A stretch of DNA of 64,000 nucleotides from Paracoccus methylarcula (GCF_003007735.2 NZ_PXNQ02000004.1:186001-250000), one strand, 5' to 3'; numbered from the stretch's first letter, positions 8,152 through 17,963 are shown. Numbers and translations: made by a program. The notes: generated by a model from the sequence alone, not told the origin.

Positions 8152-9192
8152 ATGCGTTATCGTCGCCTTGGCCATAGCGGCCTTTTCGTCTCCGAACTTT
8201 GCCTCGGCACAATGACCTTTGGCGGGTCTGACGGGCTATGGGGCCAGATCGGCCAGCTTCAGCAGGAAGAGGCGGACAGCCTCGTCCGGACCGCGCTCGA
8301 CGCGGGGATCAATTTCATCGACACGGCGAATGTCTACGCAAACGGGAAAAGCGAGACGATCCTTGGTCAGTCATTGAAGAATCTCGGCATCGCCCGCGAA
8401 GAGGTGGTGATCGCGACCAAGGTCCTTGGCCCGATGGGAGAGGGGCCGAACGCGCGGGGGGCCTCGCGCGGGCATATCCTGGACCAGGCCAAGGCCAGTC
8501 TGGCACGGCTGCAGCTCGATCATGTCGATCTCTACCAGATCCATGGCTTCGACCCGGCGACACCGATGGTCGAGACATTGGAGGCGCTCGATACGCTGGT
8601 TCGGCAGGGATATGTCCGCTACCTGGGCCTGTCCAACTGGGCGGCCTGGCAGATCGTCAAGGCAGTGGGGATAGCCGAAGCGCGGAAACTGGCGCCGATC
8701 GTGTCGCTGCAGGCCTATTATACCCTCGCGGGCCGCGATCTCGAACGGGAAGTCGTGCCGATGCTGCAATCTGAGGGCATCGGCCTGATGGTCTGGAGCC
8801 CTCTGGCCGGTGGTTACCTTTCGGGGAAATACGACCGGGAAGGGAAAACGGCGGAAGGCCGTCGCGTGGAGTTCGATTTCCCGCCGATCGACAAGGATCG
8901 CGCCCATGGCGCCATCGAGGTGATGCGCGGCATTGCCGCCGGCAAGGACTGCTCGGTTGCCCAGGTGGCACTGGCCTGGCTGTTGCACCAGGATGTGGTG
9001 ACCAGCGTGATCCTGGGTGCGAAACGGGTCGATCAGCTTACCGACAATATCGGCGCGACAGGGGTTTCCCTGACCACAGGGGAACTGGAGGCGCTGGATG
9101 CCGCCACCAGGCTTCCGGCGGAATATCCCGGCTGGATGCTGGAACGCCAGGGCGATTACCGCGCGCATATGCTGGAGGAACTGCGGAGCTGA
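8152..9192 (+). CDS. Aldo/keto reductase
   Basis: A 346-residue NADPH-dependent oxidoreductase with a TIM-barrel fold. The catalytic residues are in place: Asp and Tyr in FIDTANVYANG, Lys in VIATKVLG and His in LYQIHGF. The C-terminal nucleotide-binding segment SVILGAKRVDQLTDN is also present. It reduces aldehydes or ketones; the substrate is unknown. It is divergent from the AraC_N regulator that probably controls it. The start at 8152 puts MRYRRLGHSGL, the usual family N-terminus, first. Confidence 0.92.
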   Translation: MRYRRLGHSGLFVSELCLGTMTFGGSDGLWGQIGQLQQEEADSLVRTALDAGINFIDTANVYANGKSETILGQSLKNLGIAREEVVIATKVLGPMGEGPNARGASRGHILDQAKASLARLQLDHVDLYQIHGFDPATPMVETLEALDTLVRQGYVRYLGLSNWAAWQIVKAVGIAEARKLAPIVSLQAYYTLAGRDLEREVVPMLQSEGIGLMVWSPLAGGYLSGKYDREGKTAEGRRVEFDFPPIDKDRAHGAIEVMRGIAAGKDCSVAQVALAWLLHQDVVTSVILGAKRVDQLTDNIGATGVSLTTGELEALDAATRLPAEYPGWMLERQGDYRAHMLEELRS

Positions 9193-9407
9193 CCTGCACG
9201 GAGATGGAGAGCCGGTCGAAAAAAGGGGCGTCGCGTCGGGGAGACCCGCGCGGCGTCCGTTTTCCATATCGCGCGCAGGGACTATTGCGATGCGATGATG
9301 CGGAGCAAGGACCGGCTTTCAGCCATTGGCGGTGATTTTCTACCCTCGGGATGCATTCTCCGTCCCGGGATCATAACATCATGTCACCTGTATGGCCGGA
9401 GAATCGC

Positions 9408-10403
9408 ATGAACGCCGAGATCAGAGCCGCCACGCTCCCCGATTTGCCGTCCATGGTGGAACTGCTGATGCAGGATGCCGAACGCCGCCAGGCACATGAT
9501 CCTGCGCTATGGGTGCTTGCGAATGATGCCCGCAGCCAGATCGCGGATGCGGTAACCTTCGCATTGACGGCCGAAAAGCAGCCTTTTCGGCAGCAATGGC
9601 TGGTCGCGGAGGCCGATGGCAGGCTGGTCGGTATCATCCATGATGCGCGCCTGCCCGTGCCTCCCATTTACGCGGGCAAATGGGGCGATCCCGGCCTGTT
9701 GATGCCGGAAAGCTTTGTCACCCGGGACGCGCCCGAAGGCACTCTGGATGCCCTGATTGACGCGGCCGAAGCCGATCTGCGCGCGTTGGGGGCAAGGATT
9801 CTGCTGGCCTCGTTTGTCTGTGGTGGCGAATGGCACGAATCTTTCCGAGGCCGGGGCTATGAGCCCCTGACCCTATACATGTCCAGATCCGGTCTCGACA
9901 ACATAACGCAGCCTTCGGACGTTCGAGCCGCGACGGATCGGGATATGGGCGGGATCGTGGCGCGTAGCGCCGAGAACGGGGCGGTTCTCCATCAACTGGA
10001 CGCGTTCTGGGCACCTCATCCCGAAGCCGATGCCAGGTTTGGGGCCTGGATGCGGAAGAGTCTCACCTTCACGGACCGGGATATGCTGGTTATCGGGGAT
10101 GAAGGGGGGCTGGATGGATATGTCGTCGCGCAACCGGCATCAAGGCTGCATTTCCCTCCAGCGCATGATATTTCCGCAACCGGCGTAATCGACGATTTTT
10201 TCCATCGTCAATATGCCGATCCGGTCGCGATGCAGAAGAACGGTGCCGGCGGGCAGGCTCTCCTTCAAGCGGCCGAGGCATCTTTCACCACGCGCGGAAT
10301 CACGACCGCATTCGCCGTCTGTCCCGCCGCCTGGACTTCCAAGATCGCACTTCTCGAGAGCGTCGGATACAGGACGGCAATGGTCTGGATGATAAAACGG
10401 TAG
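9408..10403 (+). CDS. Tandem GNAT-type acetyltransferase
   Basis: A 331-residue protein. The first half (residues 1-160) has a GNAT-like start (AEIRAATLPDLPSMVELL) and the LVAEADGRLVGIIHDARL strand pair. The second half (from SDVRAATDRDMGGIVARS) repeats the same pattern, giving two GNAT domains in tandem. The acetyl-CoA loop is clearest in the second half (NGAGGQALLQAAEASF). Substrate unknown. It stands alone between an aldo-keto reductase and the convergent UspA gene. Confidence 0.75.
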   Translation: MNAEIRAATLPDLPSMVELLMQDAERRQAHDPALWVLANDARSQIADAVTFALTAEKQPFRQQWLVAEADGRLVGIIHDARLPVPPIYAGKWGDPGLLMPESFVTRDAPEGTLDALIDAAEADLRALGARILLASFVCGGEWHESFRGRGYEPLTLYMSRSGLDNITQPSDVRAATDRDMGGIVARSAENGAVLHQLDAFWAPHPEADARFGAWMRKSLTFTDRDMLVIGDEGGLDGYVVAQPASRLHFPPAHDISATGVIDDFFHRQYADPVAMQKNGAGGQALLQAAEASFTTRGITTAFAVCPAAWTSKIALLESVGYRTAMVWMIKR

Positions 10404-10533
10404 TGAAATGATGGGAGTCCGCTTCCCTTCAGGCCGGGCACGGTGAACGCTTCTTTTCATTAGGGGCGTATCCCCCGACCACGGTGCCTTGCCGGTCGTG
10501 CCGAGCCGTTGCCGATCTGCCGAAACGTCGAAG

Positions 10534-10564
10534 CGCCTGCACCCGGACATTCCGGGGGCAGGCG
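10534..10564 (-). terminator. Hairpin at the end of the SulP-UspA operon
   Basis: A 13-base-pair inverted repeat with one mismatch (10534-10546 with 10552-10564, loop ACATT) starts six bases after the UspA stop on the minus strand. No clear T run follows, so it may be a weak terminator or an RNA-end stabiliser. Confidence 0.5.
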
Positions 10565-10569
10565 AAATC

Positions 10570-11421
10570 TCAGCGATAAAGCAGAACCGGAACCTTGCAG
10601 GCCTGGATCATCGCCGTCGTCGTCGAGCCGATGATCAGGCTGCGGATGCGGCGGTGACCATGGGTGCCCATGACGAGAAGTTCGAAGCCTTCCTCTGATA
10701 CCAGCTTTTCAAGGGCCGTTTCAGGTTCCCCCGGCACGATCCGCGTTGTCGCCTTGCGTTCCGCAGCTGTCAGCCTCCCGGCTGCATCGTCAAGCTTGCT
10801 CCGGATCGCCGCCTGCTCCTCGCCCGCATAGACCAGGGTTATGTCGAGATCCTTGAAGGTCGGACTGCTGGCCATTCGGGCGATCGCGGCTTCGGCACTT
10901 TTACTGCCGTCATAAGCGGCCAGAACCTTGTTGATCGGCTTGAAGGCCCGCGATGCGACAAGAACCGGCACTTTCGCGGAACGCACGACACGTTCGAGGT
11001 TGGAGCCCAGATGCCCCTTCGCGAAATCGGCGGCCTCTCCACGTTTGCCGATCACGATGACACGCATCTCCTGCTCGAAATCCTTCACGGCTTCCAGCAG
11101 ATCGCCCTTGCGGAGCCGGGACACCACCGGCCCGACACCGTCCTGCTCAAGGATCGCCTTCGCGTCCTCAAGAATGGCATGTCCCTGGGCCTGTGCAAGC
11201 TTCGCGCGCTCTTCGTCGAGCTTCGAGAGCTTGTCCAGCAATGCCGAGCGCGCGCCGAGTTTCAATGCCCCGGACAGGTCTGAGCCGGCCGCGGTTTCCC
11301 GGCGTCCCAGCACATGCATGATATCGACCATCGCGTTCAGGCGCTTGGCGATCCAGGCAGCATGATGGCAGACGCTTTCCGAGTAGATGGACCCGTCCAC
11401 CAATGCGAGTATCTTGCTCAT
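10570..11421 (-). CDS. Universal stress protein, tandem UspA domains
   Basis: A 283-residue cytoplasmic protein with two UspA domains: residues 1-145 and about 155-283. Each ends with an ATP-binding type loop, GKRGEAADFAKGHLGSN in the first and GTHGHRRIRSLIIGSTT in the second. Tandem Usp proteins bind ATP and take part in stress responses. The gene is 13 bases downstream of a SulP transporter on the same strand, an arrangement in which the Usp protein often accompanies the transporter. Confidence 0.9.
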   Translation of the reverse strand: MSKILALVDGSIYSESVCHHAAWIAKRLNAMVDIMHVLGRRETAAGSDLSGALKLGARSALLDKLSKLDEERAKLAQAQGHAILEDAKAILEQDGVGPVVSRLRKGDLLEAVKDFEQEMRVIVIGKRGEAADFAKGHLGSNLERVVRSAKVPVLVASRAFKPINKVLAAYDGSKSAEAAIARMASSPTFKDLDITLVYAGEEQAAIRSKLDDAAGRLTAAERKATTRIVPGEPETALEKLVSEEGFELLVMGTHGHRRIRSLIIGSTTTAMIQACKVPVLLYR

Positions 11422-11434
11422 CGTCTTTCCCTCC

Positions 11435-12931
11435 CTAATGTCCCATCAGCTTTTCCATCGCGCCGGGCTTGTCATGGATGGCAAGCTTGTCGACGAGCGT
11501 TTCCGAGGCCTTGTTCATGCCGATCAGTTCGACATCGGCACCCTCGCGGCGGAATTTCAGGATCGCCATGTCGAGTGCCTGGACAGAGCTGATATCCCAG
11601 ATATGCGCCCGGCTGACATCGATGACGACCCGGTCGACCGCTTCCTTGAAATCGAACGCATTGGCGAATGCCTCGGTTGAACCGTAGAATAATTGCCCCT
11701 CGATGACATAGGTCCGTTCGCGGCCATCGGATGACAGGTCGGTTCTGATCCGGAACAGCTGCGCGATCTTGCCGGCAAAGAAGATGCCCGAAAGCAGCAC
11801 ACCGACCAGAACGCCGATGGCGAGGTTATGCGTGTAGACGACCGTCACCACGGTCGCGATCATCACGATCGAGGATGAACGCGGATGCACGCGCAGCGCC
11901 TTGATCGAAGACCAACTGAACGTCCCGATCGAGACCATGATCATGATCGCGACCAATGCGGGCATCGGGATTTGACCCACCAGGCCGCCAAGCCCGACGA
12001 CCATGATCAACAAGGCAAATCCCGCAGTGAACGTGGACAGGCGCCCGCGCCCGCCGGATTTGACGTTGATCATCGATTGCCCGATCATCGCGCAGCCCGC
12101 CATGCCGCCGATAAAGCCGGTGGCGGTATTGGCGATGCCCTGTCCGATGCATTCCTGGTTGCGGTCCGACCTGGTGTCCGTCAGGTCATCGACGATATTC
12201 TCGGTCATCAGGCTTTCCAGCAGACCGACGATCGCGACGGCCATGGAATAGGGAAAGATGATCAGCAGGGTCTCGAAATTCAGCGGGATCTGCGGAATCA
12301 GGAACACCGGCAGCGTGTCGGGAAGCGCGCCCATGTCGCCGACCGTGCGCACATCCCAACCGGTCGCCGCGACCAGTGCTGTCAGCAGCACGATGGTGAC
12401 AAGCGGCGACGGAATCGCCGTGGTGATGCGCGGGAACAGGTAGATGATCGCCAGCCCCGCCGCCACCAGCGCATAGGTGAGCCACGTGACATCCGGCTTG
12501 CCCAGGTCCAGTTCGGGCAGTTGCGCCATGAAGATCAGGATCGCCAGCGCGTTCACGAAGCCGGTCATCACCGAACGCGACACGTAGCGCATGAAGCGCC
12601 CGAGTTTCAGCAGACCGGCGCCGATCTGCAAGAGCCCGGCCAGCACGGTGGCCGCCAGCAGATATTGCAACCCGTGATCCTTGACCAGAGTGATCATCAG
12701 GACGGCGGTTGCTGCGGTGGCGGCCGAGATCATGCCCGGTCGTCCGCCCACGAAGGCAATTATGACAGCGATAGAGAAAGAGGCGTAGAGCCCGACCTTC
12801 GGGTCGACGCCCGCGATGATGGAGAAGGCAATCGCTTCGGGAATGAGTGCGAGCGCGACGACGATTCCAGCCAGAAGATCGCCGCGAATATTCCCGAACC
12901 ATTGCTGGCGGTAGGCGGAGAGTGAGATCAT
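11435..12931 (-). CDS. SulP-family anion transporter with STAS domain
   Basis: A 498-residue inner-membrane transporter. The N-terminal SulP signature region ([20 protein letters not shown]) is followed by 10-12 hydrophobic spans with the [19 protein letters not shown] segment of the family, and residues from about 420 form a STAS domain. SulP proteins carry sulfate, bicarbonate or other anions; the ion is not evident. The start at 12931 was chosen over 12982 because [13 protein letters not shown] leads straight into the transport domain. It is co-transcribed with the UspA gene. Confidence 0.9.
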   Translation of the reverse strand: MISLSAYRQQWFGNIRGDLLAGIVVALALIPEAIAFSIIAGVDPKVGLYASFSIAVIIAFVGGRPGMISAATAATAVLMITLVKDHGLQYLLAATVLAGLLQIGAGLLKLGRFMRYVSRSVMTGFVNALAILIFMAQLPELDLGKPDVTWLTYALVAAGLAIIYLFPRITTAIPSPLVTIVLLTALVAATGWDVRTVGDMGALPDTLPVFLIPQIPLNFETLLIIFPYSMAVAIVGLLESLMTENIVDDLTDTRSDRNQECIGQGIANTATGFIGGMAGCAMIGQSMINVKSGGRGRLSTFTAGFALLIMVVGLGGLVGQIPMPALVAIMIMVSIGTFSWSSIKALRVHPRSSSIVMIATVVTVVYTHNLAIGVLVGVLLSGIFFAGKIAQLFRIRTDLSSDGRERTYVIEGQLFYGSTEAFANAFDFKEAVDRVVIDVSRAHIWDISSVQALDMAILKFRREGADVELIGMNKASETLVDKLAIHDKPGAMEKLMGH

Positions 12932-13252
12932 ATGCAGTCCGATATCCCGTGTCGGTGAGCCCCTGAGAGAGCGTTCCGGCATTGCAGTTTGGGTTTGCCA
13001 AAGGATTATCCGGCGGATCAGCGGCCGGAAGAGCCACCCGGGCTTTCACCGGGTCCGTGCGTATGCGGGTCTCATAGACAAAGACGGGAGCAAAGATCAA
13101 CCTCTCGCGGGCCTTCATGGGCTCGAGTAACGGCTTTCTGTGGTTTCAGCCCGCTTTTTCACAGGTGAGTAAAGAGAAAAATTCGCTTGCCGCAACGACG
13201 TCGCCCTTTGGCGACAGCTTCACCCTCCGGCCACAGACGCCGAATTGCTCGG
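12932..13252. other. Non-coding stretch upstream of the SulP gene
   Basis: About 320 bases with only out-of-frame shadows of neighbouring genes. It should hold the promoter for the SulP-UspA operon and lies downstream of the minus-strand LysR gene. I see no repeat, RNA gene or clear operator here. Confidence 0.4.
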
Positions 13253-14146
13253 CTATTCCGAGATTTGCTGCCTTATCCATTGCCGGAACGTCCGAAAGCC
13301 CGGGCGGCTCCTGCCCTCTGCCCAGCACAGGTAATAGTGGCGTGTGTTCCCTGCCGACCAAAGATCGTCGCCGAATAGTTGCACCAGGCGCTTGCTGGCC
13401 AGATAGGGCGCTGCATAGACATGGGGCAGCCATGCCACGCCATACCCGTCCAGTGCCGCGACAAGCGTCAGCGCACTGGGTAGCCGGGTGATCCGTGTAT
13501 GAGCGCGATGTGCTATGCCATGATCGTCGAACCATCTGGACATTTCGATGTCCCGGTCCTCGTCCAGGATCCATGGCAGCTTGGTCAGATCCCGGGGGGT
13601 TTGAATGGATATGGACTCCAGGACCGAAGGCGCCGCCACGACCGCATCCCAACCTTCCAGCAGCCTTTCGCAACTCAACCCCGGCCAGTTTCCGTCACCA
13701 TGCCTAACAGCGGCATCGAAATCGCCTTGTTCAAGATCATGCACCGTTGCATCGGTATTGATACGCAGATCGATTTCCGGGTGACGTTGCAGAAATTCGC
13801 CAAGGCGGGGCAGCAGCCAGTGTTGGGCGAAATGCGGCGTCACGGTGATATTGAGAATATTATCGTCACGTCGGAATCGGTCGATATCACCGGCCATCGC
13901 CCTGAAATTCCGAACGAGATTGTCGGCCAGGTCCGCGGCTTCCGGCAGCATGACCAGGCGAGTGCCGGAGCGGGTGAACAATTTGCGCTGCAAGCGATCT
14001 TCCAGCCCCCGCAGATGCTGACTTATTGCGCCATGCGTCACCCTGAGCTCATCCGCTGCGGCACCGACAGAGCCGGTTTCATGCACCGCCGCAAAAGCGC
14101 GAAGGGAGTTCAACGGCAGCCAGGCGATATCGTTCTGTCTTTTCAT
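13253..14146 (-). CDS. LysR-family regulator (GcvA-like)
   Basis: A 297-residue LysR regulator. Residues 8-66 form the winged HTH (LNSLRAFAAVHETGSVGAAADELRV in two adjoining helices, then GAISQHLRGLEDRL), and residues 90-295 form the periplasmic-binding-like effector domain. The LPLNSLRAF opening is typical of the GcvA subgroup. The start at 14146 gives MKRQNDIAWLPL. It is divergent from a small ORF at 14241; no enzyme target is obvious next door. Confidence 0.9.
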   Translation of the reverse strand: MKRQNDIAWLPLNSLRAFAAVHETGSVGAAADELRVTHGAISQHLRGLEDRLQRKLFTRSGTRLVMLPEAADLADNLVRNFRAMAGDIDRFRRDDNILNITVTPHFAQHWLLPRLGEFLQRHPEIDLRINTDATVHDLEQGDFDAAVRHGDGNWPGLSCERLLEGWDAVVAAPSVLESISIQTPRDLTKLPWILDEDRDIEMSRWFDDHGIAHRAHTRITRLPSALTLVAALDGYGVAWLPHVYAAPYLASKRLVQLFGDDLWSAGNTRHYYLCWAEGRSRPGFRTFRQWIRQQISE

Positions 14147-14240
14147 GATAGAAAAACTAACGGAAATCCAGCTTTTCTGACAAGTCCTTCGCGCCAATAA
14201 TTGCTAGATTTTGCTAATCATCAAGCGGAGCAAGATCGAA

Positions 14241-14468
14241 ATGACAGACAGTTTTTCTGACAATCGTCCCGAGAAATCCTTCATCCGTCAGGTTCCCGCT
14301 TCCGGTATCGACCGGGAGGCAATTCACCGGATCCGCGAGCAGGGACGGATCGAGCGGGCGAAAATTGTTCGCCGGTGCTTCGTGGCACTCAAGCGCGCTG
14401 TCAGGGCGCTCTTGCCGGGGGCGTCTCACGAGGTGTCCGGCCAGCGGCGTGCGGGCATTCGAAGCTGA
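14241..14468 (+). CDS. Small basic protein, DUF1127-like
   Basis: A 75-residue protein. The central part (IDREAIHRIREQGRIERAK, then IVRRCFVALKRAVRALLP) is a short amphipathic basic helix like those in DUF1127 and related alphaproteobacterial small proteins, which can bind RNA. A GGAG lies 12 bases ahead of the start. The last 25 residues look less conserved. It is divergent from the LysR gene. The assignment is by pattern only and could be wrong. Confidence 0.45.
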   Translation: MTDSFSDNRPEKSFIRQVPASGIDREAIHRIREQGRIERAKIVRRCFVALKRAVRALLPGASHEVSGQRRAGIRS

Positions 14469-14632
14469 CGCAAGCGCGGCCTTCCAGAGCCACGGCTGGC
14501 CGGCCTGTGGATGTCCGGACATGCCTTCCATCGGCCGGCTGCGGCAGGGCAAGGGAACGGCCATGGCGTAAAACTTAGCTGATCGGCGAAGTTTTTCCTT
14601 GCCGCGGGAATGAGAGGGTGTTAGTTAGCCGT

Positions 14633-14974
14633 ATGGCTAAGCATGAACCCGACCTTTCGCTCCTTTTTCACGCGCTCGCCGATCCGACCCGAAGGTCGAT
14701 CCTGACGCGCCTGGCCGAGGGGCCCGCCCCGGTGACCGAACTGGCCAGGCCCACCGGGCTGCGCTTGCCGACGGTGATGCGGCATCTCTCCGTGCTGGAG
14801 ACGGCGGGGCTGATCGCCACATCCAAGGACGGGCGGGTGCGTTCCTGTGCCATCGTGCCCGAGGCACTGGTTCCGGTGCGGACATGGCTCGATGAGCAGC
14901 GGGCCATATGGGAAGACCGGCTCGACCGGATGGATGAATATGTGATGAAGCTGATGGAGGAGCGCACGCAATGA
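14633..14974 (+). CDS. ArsR-family transcriptional repressor
   Basis: A 113-residue winged-HTH regulator. The core (LFHALADPTRRSILTRLAEGP followed by LRLPTVMRHLSVLETAGLI) is the standard ArsR fold, without cysteine pairs, so metal sensing is unlikely. It belongs to the subgroup paired with SRPBCC/AHSA1 proteins. The downstream SRPBCC gene overlaps its stop as ATGA. The start at 14633 is preferred over a GTG at 14618; the ribosome site is weak for both. Confidence 0.9.
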   Translation: MAKHEPDLSLLFHALADPTRRSILTRLAEGPAPVTELARPTGLRLPTVMRHLSVLETAGLIATSKDGRVRSCAIVPEALVPVRTWLDEQRAIWEDRLDRMDEYVMKLMEERTQ

Positions 14975-15876
14975 AACCGGAACAGGTTCCGAATACCGAC
15001 TCGAGCAGCCGTTTCGCGACGCTGACCTTCGAGCGTGACATCGCCGCCCCGGTCGAGACCCTGTGGCACGCCTGGACAGCGCCCGCCGCCCGATCGGTCT
15101 GGGCCGCGCCCTCGCCTGCGGTTACGGTCGAGTTTCTCGAAGCCGACACGAGGGTCGGCGGATGCGAGATTTCGCTTTGCAAGGTCGAGGGCCAACCCGA
15201 TATCCGCTGCGATTGCGGTTGGCTGGAACTGAAGCCTGCGGAGCGCAGCGTGAACTACGAAGTGATATCGTCCGGCGAGGTGACGCAATCCTCGGCCCTG
15301 GTGACGGCGGCTTTCGCGCGCATGGACGAGGGCAGCAGGTTGATGCTGACGGTTCAGCTTTCCTCTGCGGTTGACGGCATGGAGGCAGGCTACAAGCAGG
15401 GATTTGGCGCGGGTCTGGACAACCTGGCGGGCGTGGCCGAGCGGACCATGGTGCTGCGCCGCAGGATCCGGGCGCCGCGGCAGTTGGTATGGCGGGCCTG
15501 GGCAGATCCCGAGGCGCTGCCAAAATGGTGGGGGCCGGACGGGTTCAGTTGCCGCACGCACAGGATCGACCTGCGCCAGGGCGGCGAATGGGTCTTCGAC
15601 ATGACCGCGCCGGATGGAACGGTTTTCCCGAACCATCACCTTTACAAGGAGGTCCGGGCCGAAGAGCGGATCGGCTATACACTTCTGTGGGGCGAGAACG
15701 GACCGAAGCATGCCGATGCCTGGATTTCGTTCGAGGACGTGGACGGGGCCACAGAGGTGACGCTTGGCATGGTGTTCGGCACGGCTGCCGAGTTCCAGGA
15801 TGCCAAGGGCTTCGGAGCGGTGGAACTGGGGCTGCAAACCCTGGGCAAGATGGCGCGTTTCGTCGGCGCCGACTGA
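14971..15876 (+). CDS. Tandem SRPBCC (AHSA1-like) protein
   Basis: A 301-residue protein with two SRPBCC domains. Domain 1 (about 15-150) starts with TFERDIAAPVETLWHAWT; domain 2 (about 160-297) starts with VLRRRIRAPRQLVWRAWADPEALPKWW in two parts and carries the WWGPDGF motif. These helix-grip folds bind hydrophobic ligands. Genes of this type are usually in an operon with an ArsR repressor, as here (4-base overlap). A fusion of two domains is longer than the usual 150 residues. Ligand unknown. Confidence 0.88.
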   Translation: MKPEQVPNTDSSSRFATLTFERDIAAPVETLWHAWTAPAARSVWAAPSPAVTVEFLEADTRVGGCEISLCKVEGQPDIRCDCGWLELKPAERSVNYEVISSGEVTQSSALVTAAFARMDEGSRLMLTVQLSSAVDGMEAGYKQGFGAGLDNLAGVAERTMVLRRRIRAPRQLVWRAWADPEALPKWWGPDGFSCRTHRIDLRQGGEWVFDMTAPDGTVFPNHHLYKEVRAEERIGYTLLWGENGPKHADAWISFEDVDGATEVTLGMVFGTAAEFQDAKGFGAVELGLQTLGKMARFVGAD

Positions 15877-16104
15877 CATTCGGTGATTTGCCGTCGTCTC
15901 GAACCGGATTTGTGGGCGGGTCTCATCCAGATCGCGCCCGTCCCTGTCGGCGAGGCATGAAGCCGGTCAGGCCGAGGAAGGTAAAGATCCCGGAAGCGGA
16001 TACATCCGAGCGGCAGGGCGCGCCATCTCCTGCTTACAATAATTGGTGTTGACTCGGAGTGGTTTGGGAGCCGCGCACTTCGCCGCCGCAACTTTCGCGG
16101 GGTG

Positions 16105-16492
16105 CAAGCTTCGGCAATCGACAGGCTGTTTTCATGCAGATGATGCCGGGTAATCCGGCCACCCTCGACTGTGAGCCGCAAAGCGAACGGTCCCTCGAAG
16201 GATTTGCCCGTCGCGCGCACGGTTCCCGACAGGTATCCCATCAGGACAGCGTCTGGCCCATCAACAAGGAATGTGTCGATGGAAGCCTGCGCTTCCTCGG
16301 GCACCGTGTGCTCCATTAACTCCGTGAACTGGGCTGCGCATTCCGTGGCGGCAGACCGTGGCCGGATCCAGGGAACAATCCTGCCCTCGCATTCTCTGCT
16401 GCCGCATCGGTCAGCGGGGACAAGGCCGGTTCGGCAGCAAAGAGTTCCGCCGTTTCGCGGATCAATCGGGTGGATGTCTCGGTCGCTGTCAT
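16105..16492 (-). pseudogene. SnoaL/ketosteroid-isomerase-like gene, frameshifted remnant
   Basis: Two minus-strand frames together look like one NTF2/SnoaL-like protein. From the ATG at 16492 one frame reads MTATETSTRLIRETAELFAA, a typical first helix, and ends early. The next frame then gives QFTELMEHTVPEEAQ, the strand VDGPDAVLMGYLSGTV and ALRLTVEGGRITRHHLHEN. The change of frame fits loss of one base around 16380-16400. The second frame also runs past the expected C-terminus (SLSIAEA) without a stop, which suggests real decay. Function would be ligand binding or isomerisation. Confidence 0.6.
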
Positions 16493-16605
16493 GGTTCATA
16501 TGCCGCCTGTCGTGTTGACTGTCAGCATGAACCAATCGGCGATCCGATCAAGCCGGGATCGCAGCTCACCATGTTGCCGAAATGAGAACGCGGGGACGCG
16601 GATGT

Positions 16606-17313
16606 TCAGTCGTCATATGCCAGTTTCGGATACCAGTCGCTGCCCCGGCCCTCGGGGGTGGTGTCGAGCAGGATCCATAGCGGGTTCATATCGGGAGCAT
16701 TATGCGGGTCCTGGCCGGGATCGGCCATTTTCGAATTGCCCTCGGCGCTGTAGAAATGACGGATGCTGCCATTGTCGCGCTGAAAAACCGTATAGGCAGG
16801 CATGTCGGCATCTCGACCGCCGACGAAATCCTCGGTGAAATTCCCGCTTGGATCGGAATAGAGCCTGAGATGCTTCCAGCCGCGTTCGCGCCCATAGGCG
16901 GCGATCCGTTCATAGGGAGAGCGCGCGACGACCGCGAGCGCGATCCGCCGTTCCAGATGCGGAACCTCCGGGTCCCACGAGCTTAGCTGCGCGGTGCACA
17001 TCGGACAGCCCTGCTTGCGTTGGGGGCCATACATCATGCTGTAGATGACGAGCGTATCATGCTTGCCGAACAGGGCGTCGAGGCCAACCTCGCCATCCGC
17101 TCCGACAAAGCGATAATCCGTCGTGACCTCGCCGCCCGGCGGAAGCGCGCGCCGCATTTCCCCGACGCGCCAGATATGGCGGCGGAGCTCGATCTCTTCG
17201 GCAAGCAATGCATTGCGCGCCTTGCGATATTCGGCGGTCTCATTGGGGAAGCTGGCATCGTTCAATCGCGCAAGTTCCGCTGCGGGTACGAGTTTTCCGG
17301 TATCGGTCATCAT
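16606..17313 (-). CDS. DUF899 thioredoxin-like protein
   Basis: A 235-residue protein of the DUF899 family, a thioredoxin-fold group of unknown role. Family features are the N-terminal helix ALLAEEIELRRHIWRVGEMR, the strand TLVIYSMMYGP followed by GCPMCTAQL (a CPMC motif at the active-site position), and the HFYSAEGN and DMNPLWILLDTTPEGRG segments at the end. GGAGACAGG lies ahead of the start. It is the next gene after the VOC protein on the same strand and may be cotranscribed with it. Confidence 0.88.
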   Translation of the reverse strand: MMTDTGKLVPAAELARLNDASFPNETAEYRKARNALLAEEIELRRHIWRVGEMRRALPPGGEVTTDYRFVGADGEVGLDALFGKHDTLVIYSMMYGPQRKQGCPMCTAQLSSWDPEVPHLERRIALAVVARSPYERIAAYGRERGWKHLRLYSDPSGNFTEDFVGGRDADMPAYTVFQRDNGSIRHFYSAEGNSKMADPGQDPHNAPDMNPLWILLDTTPEGRGSDWYPKLAYDD

Positions 17314-17433
17314 CCTGTCTCCTTCCCTTTTTGGCTGTCGGGCGAACCTGCGGGAGGCCCGGCGGCGCGGTTCGGTTCGTGAAAGACATTGTATGTCTTG
17401 TCCTGTCGTTTCGACGACAGAGCTGGCAGGGCG

Positions 17434-17874
17434 TTACTGCGCCGCCACCCCTTCGCTCCATGCCGCCATCGCCTTGTCGACATCCATCCACACCAATTCG
17501 AAGATGTGGCCGTCGGGATCCTCGAAACTGCGCCCATACATGTAATCGCCCATCTCCTGACGGGGCATCGGATCGGCCTTTGCCCCCGCCGCGACAGCCT
17601 TTGCGAGGGTGGCATCGACTGCTTCGTGGCTGTCTTCGCTGAGACAGAGCAGGGCCTGGACCTGGGTCTTGGCGTCGATGATCTGCTTTGAGGTGAAATC
17701 GGCAAAACGCTCATGGCTCAGCAGCATGAATGTGATCGTCTCCGAAAAGACCATCATCGCTGCCGCAGCCTCCTGGCAGAAGCGGTCGTCCCTGGTGGCG
17801 CCGATCGCCTGGTAGAAGGCGGCGGATTTTTCCACATCGGCGACGGGCAGGTTTACAAAGATCATCCTGGGCAT
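17434..17874 (-). CDS. VOC-family protein (glyoxalase-like)
   Basis: A 146-residue vicinal-oxygen-chelate protein with two beta-alpha-beta-beta-beta modules: the first from MIFVNLPVADVEKSAAFYQAIG, read in two parts, and the second ending with the metal-ligand Glu in GHIFELVWMD. It resembles the group annotated as lactoylglutathione lyase-like, but without the full set of glyoxalase I features. The start at 17874 puts the first strand at the N-terminus. It is divergent from an HxlR regulator that probably represses it. Confidence 0.85.
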   Translation of the reverse strand: MPRMIFVNLPVADVEKSAAFYQAIGATRDDRFCQEAAAAMMVFSETITFMLLSHERFADFTSKQIIDAKTQVQALLCLSEDSHEAVDATLAKAVAAGAKADPMPRQEMGDYMYGRSFEDPDGHIFELVWMDVDKAMAAWSEGVAAQ

Positions 17875-17926
17875 CTCGGCCTCCCTGAATTTCGAGATTC
17901 GGTATTTGACGAGGATTCCCCAGCAA

Positions 17927-17963
17927 GTTATAAAATACAACATAAAAGTTAAAAATAATAACT
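17927..17963. promoter_or_regulatory. Inverted repeats in the VOC/HxlR divergent promoter
   Basis: An AT-rich block holds GTTATA-AAA-TACAAC (17927-17941, arms match at five of six positions) and AGTTA-N7-TAACT (17947-17963, perfect arms). Both share a GTTA-type half-site, fitting two dimer sites for the HxlR protein between the two divergent genes. Confidence 0.45.

Noticed and set aside
14633..15876. ArsR-SRPBCC pair as toxin-antitoxin system
   Set aside because: The gene order is a common ArsR-AHSA1 regulator-target pairing; neither protein resembles a toxin.
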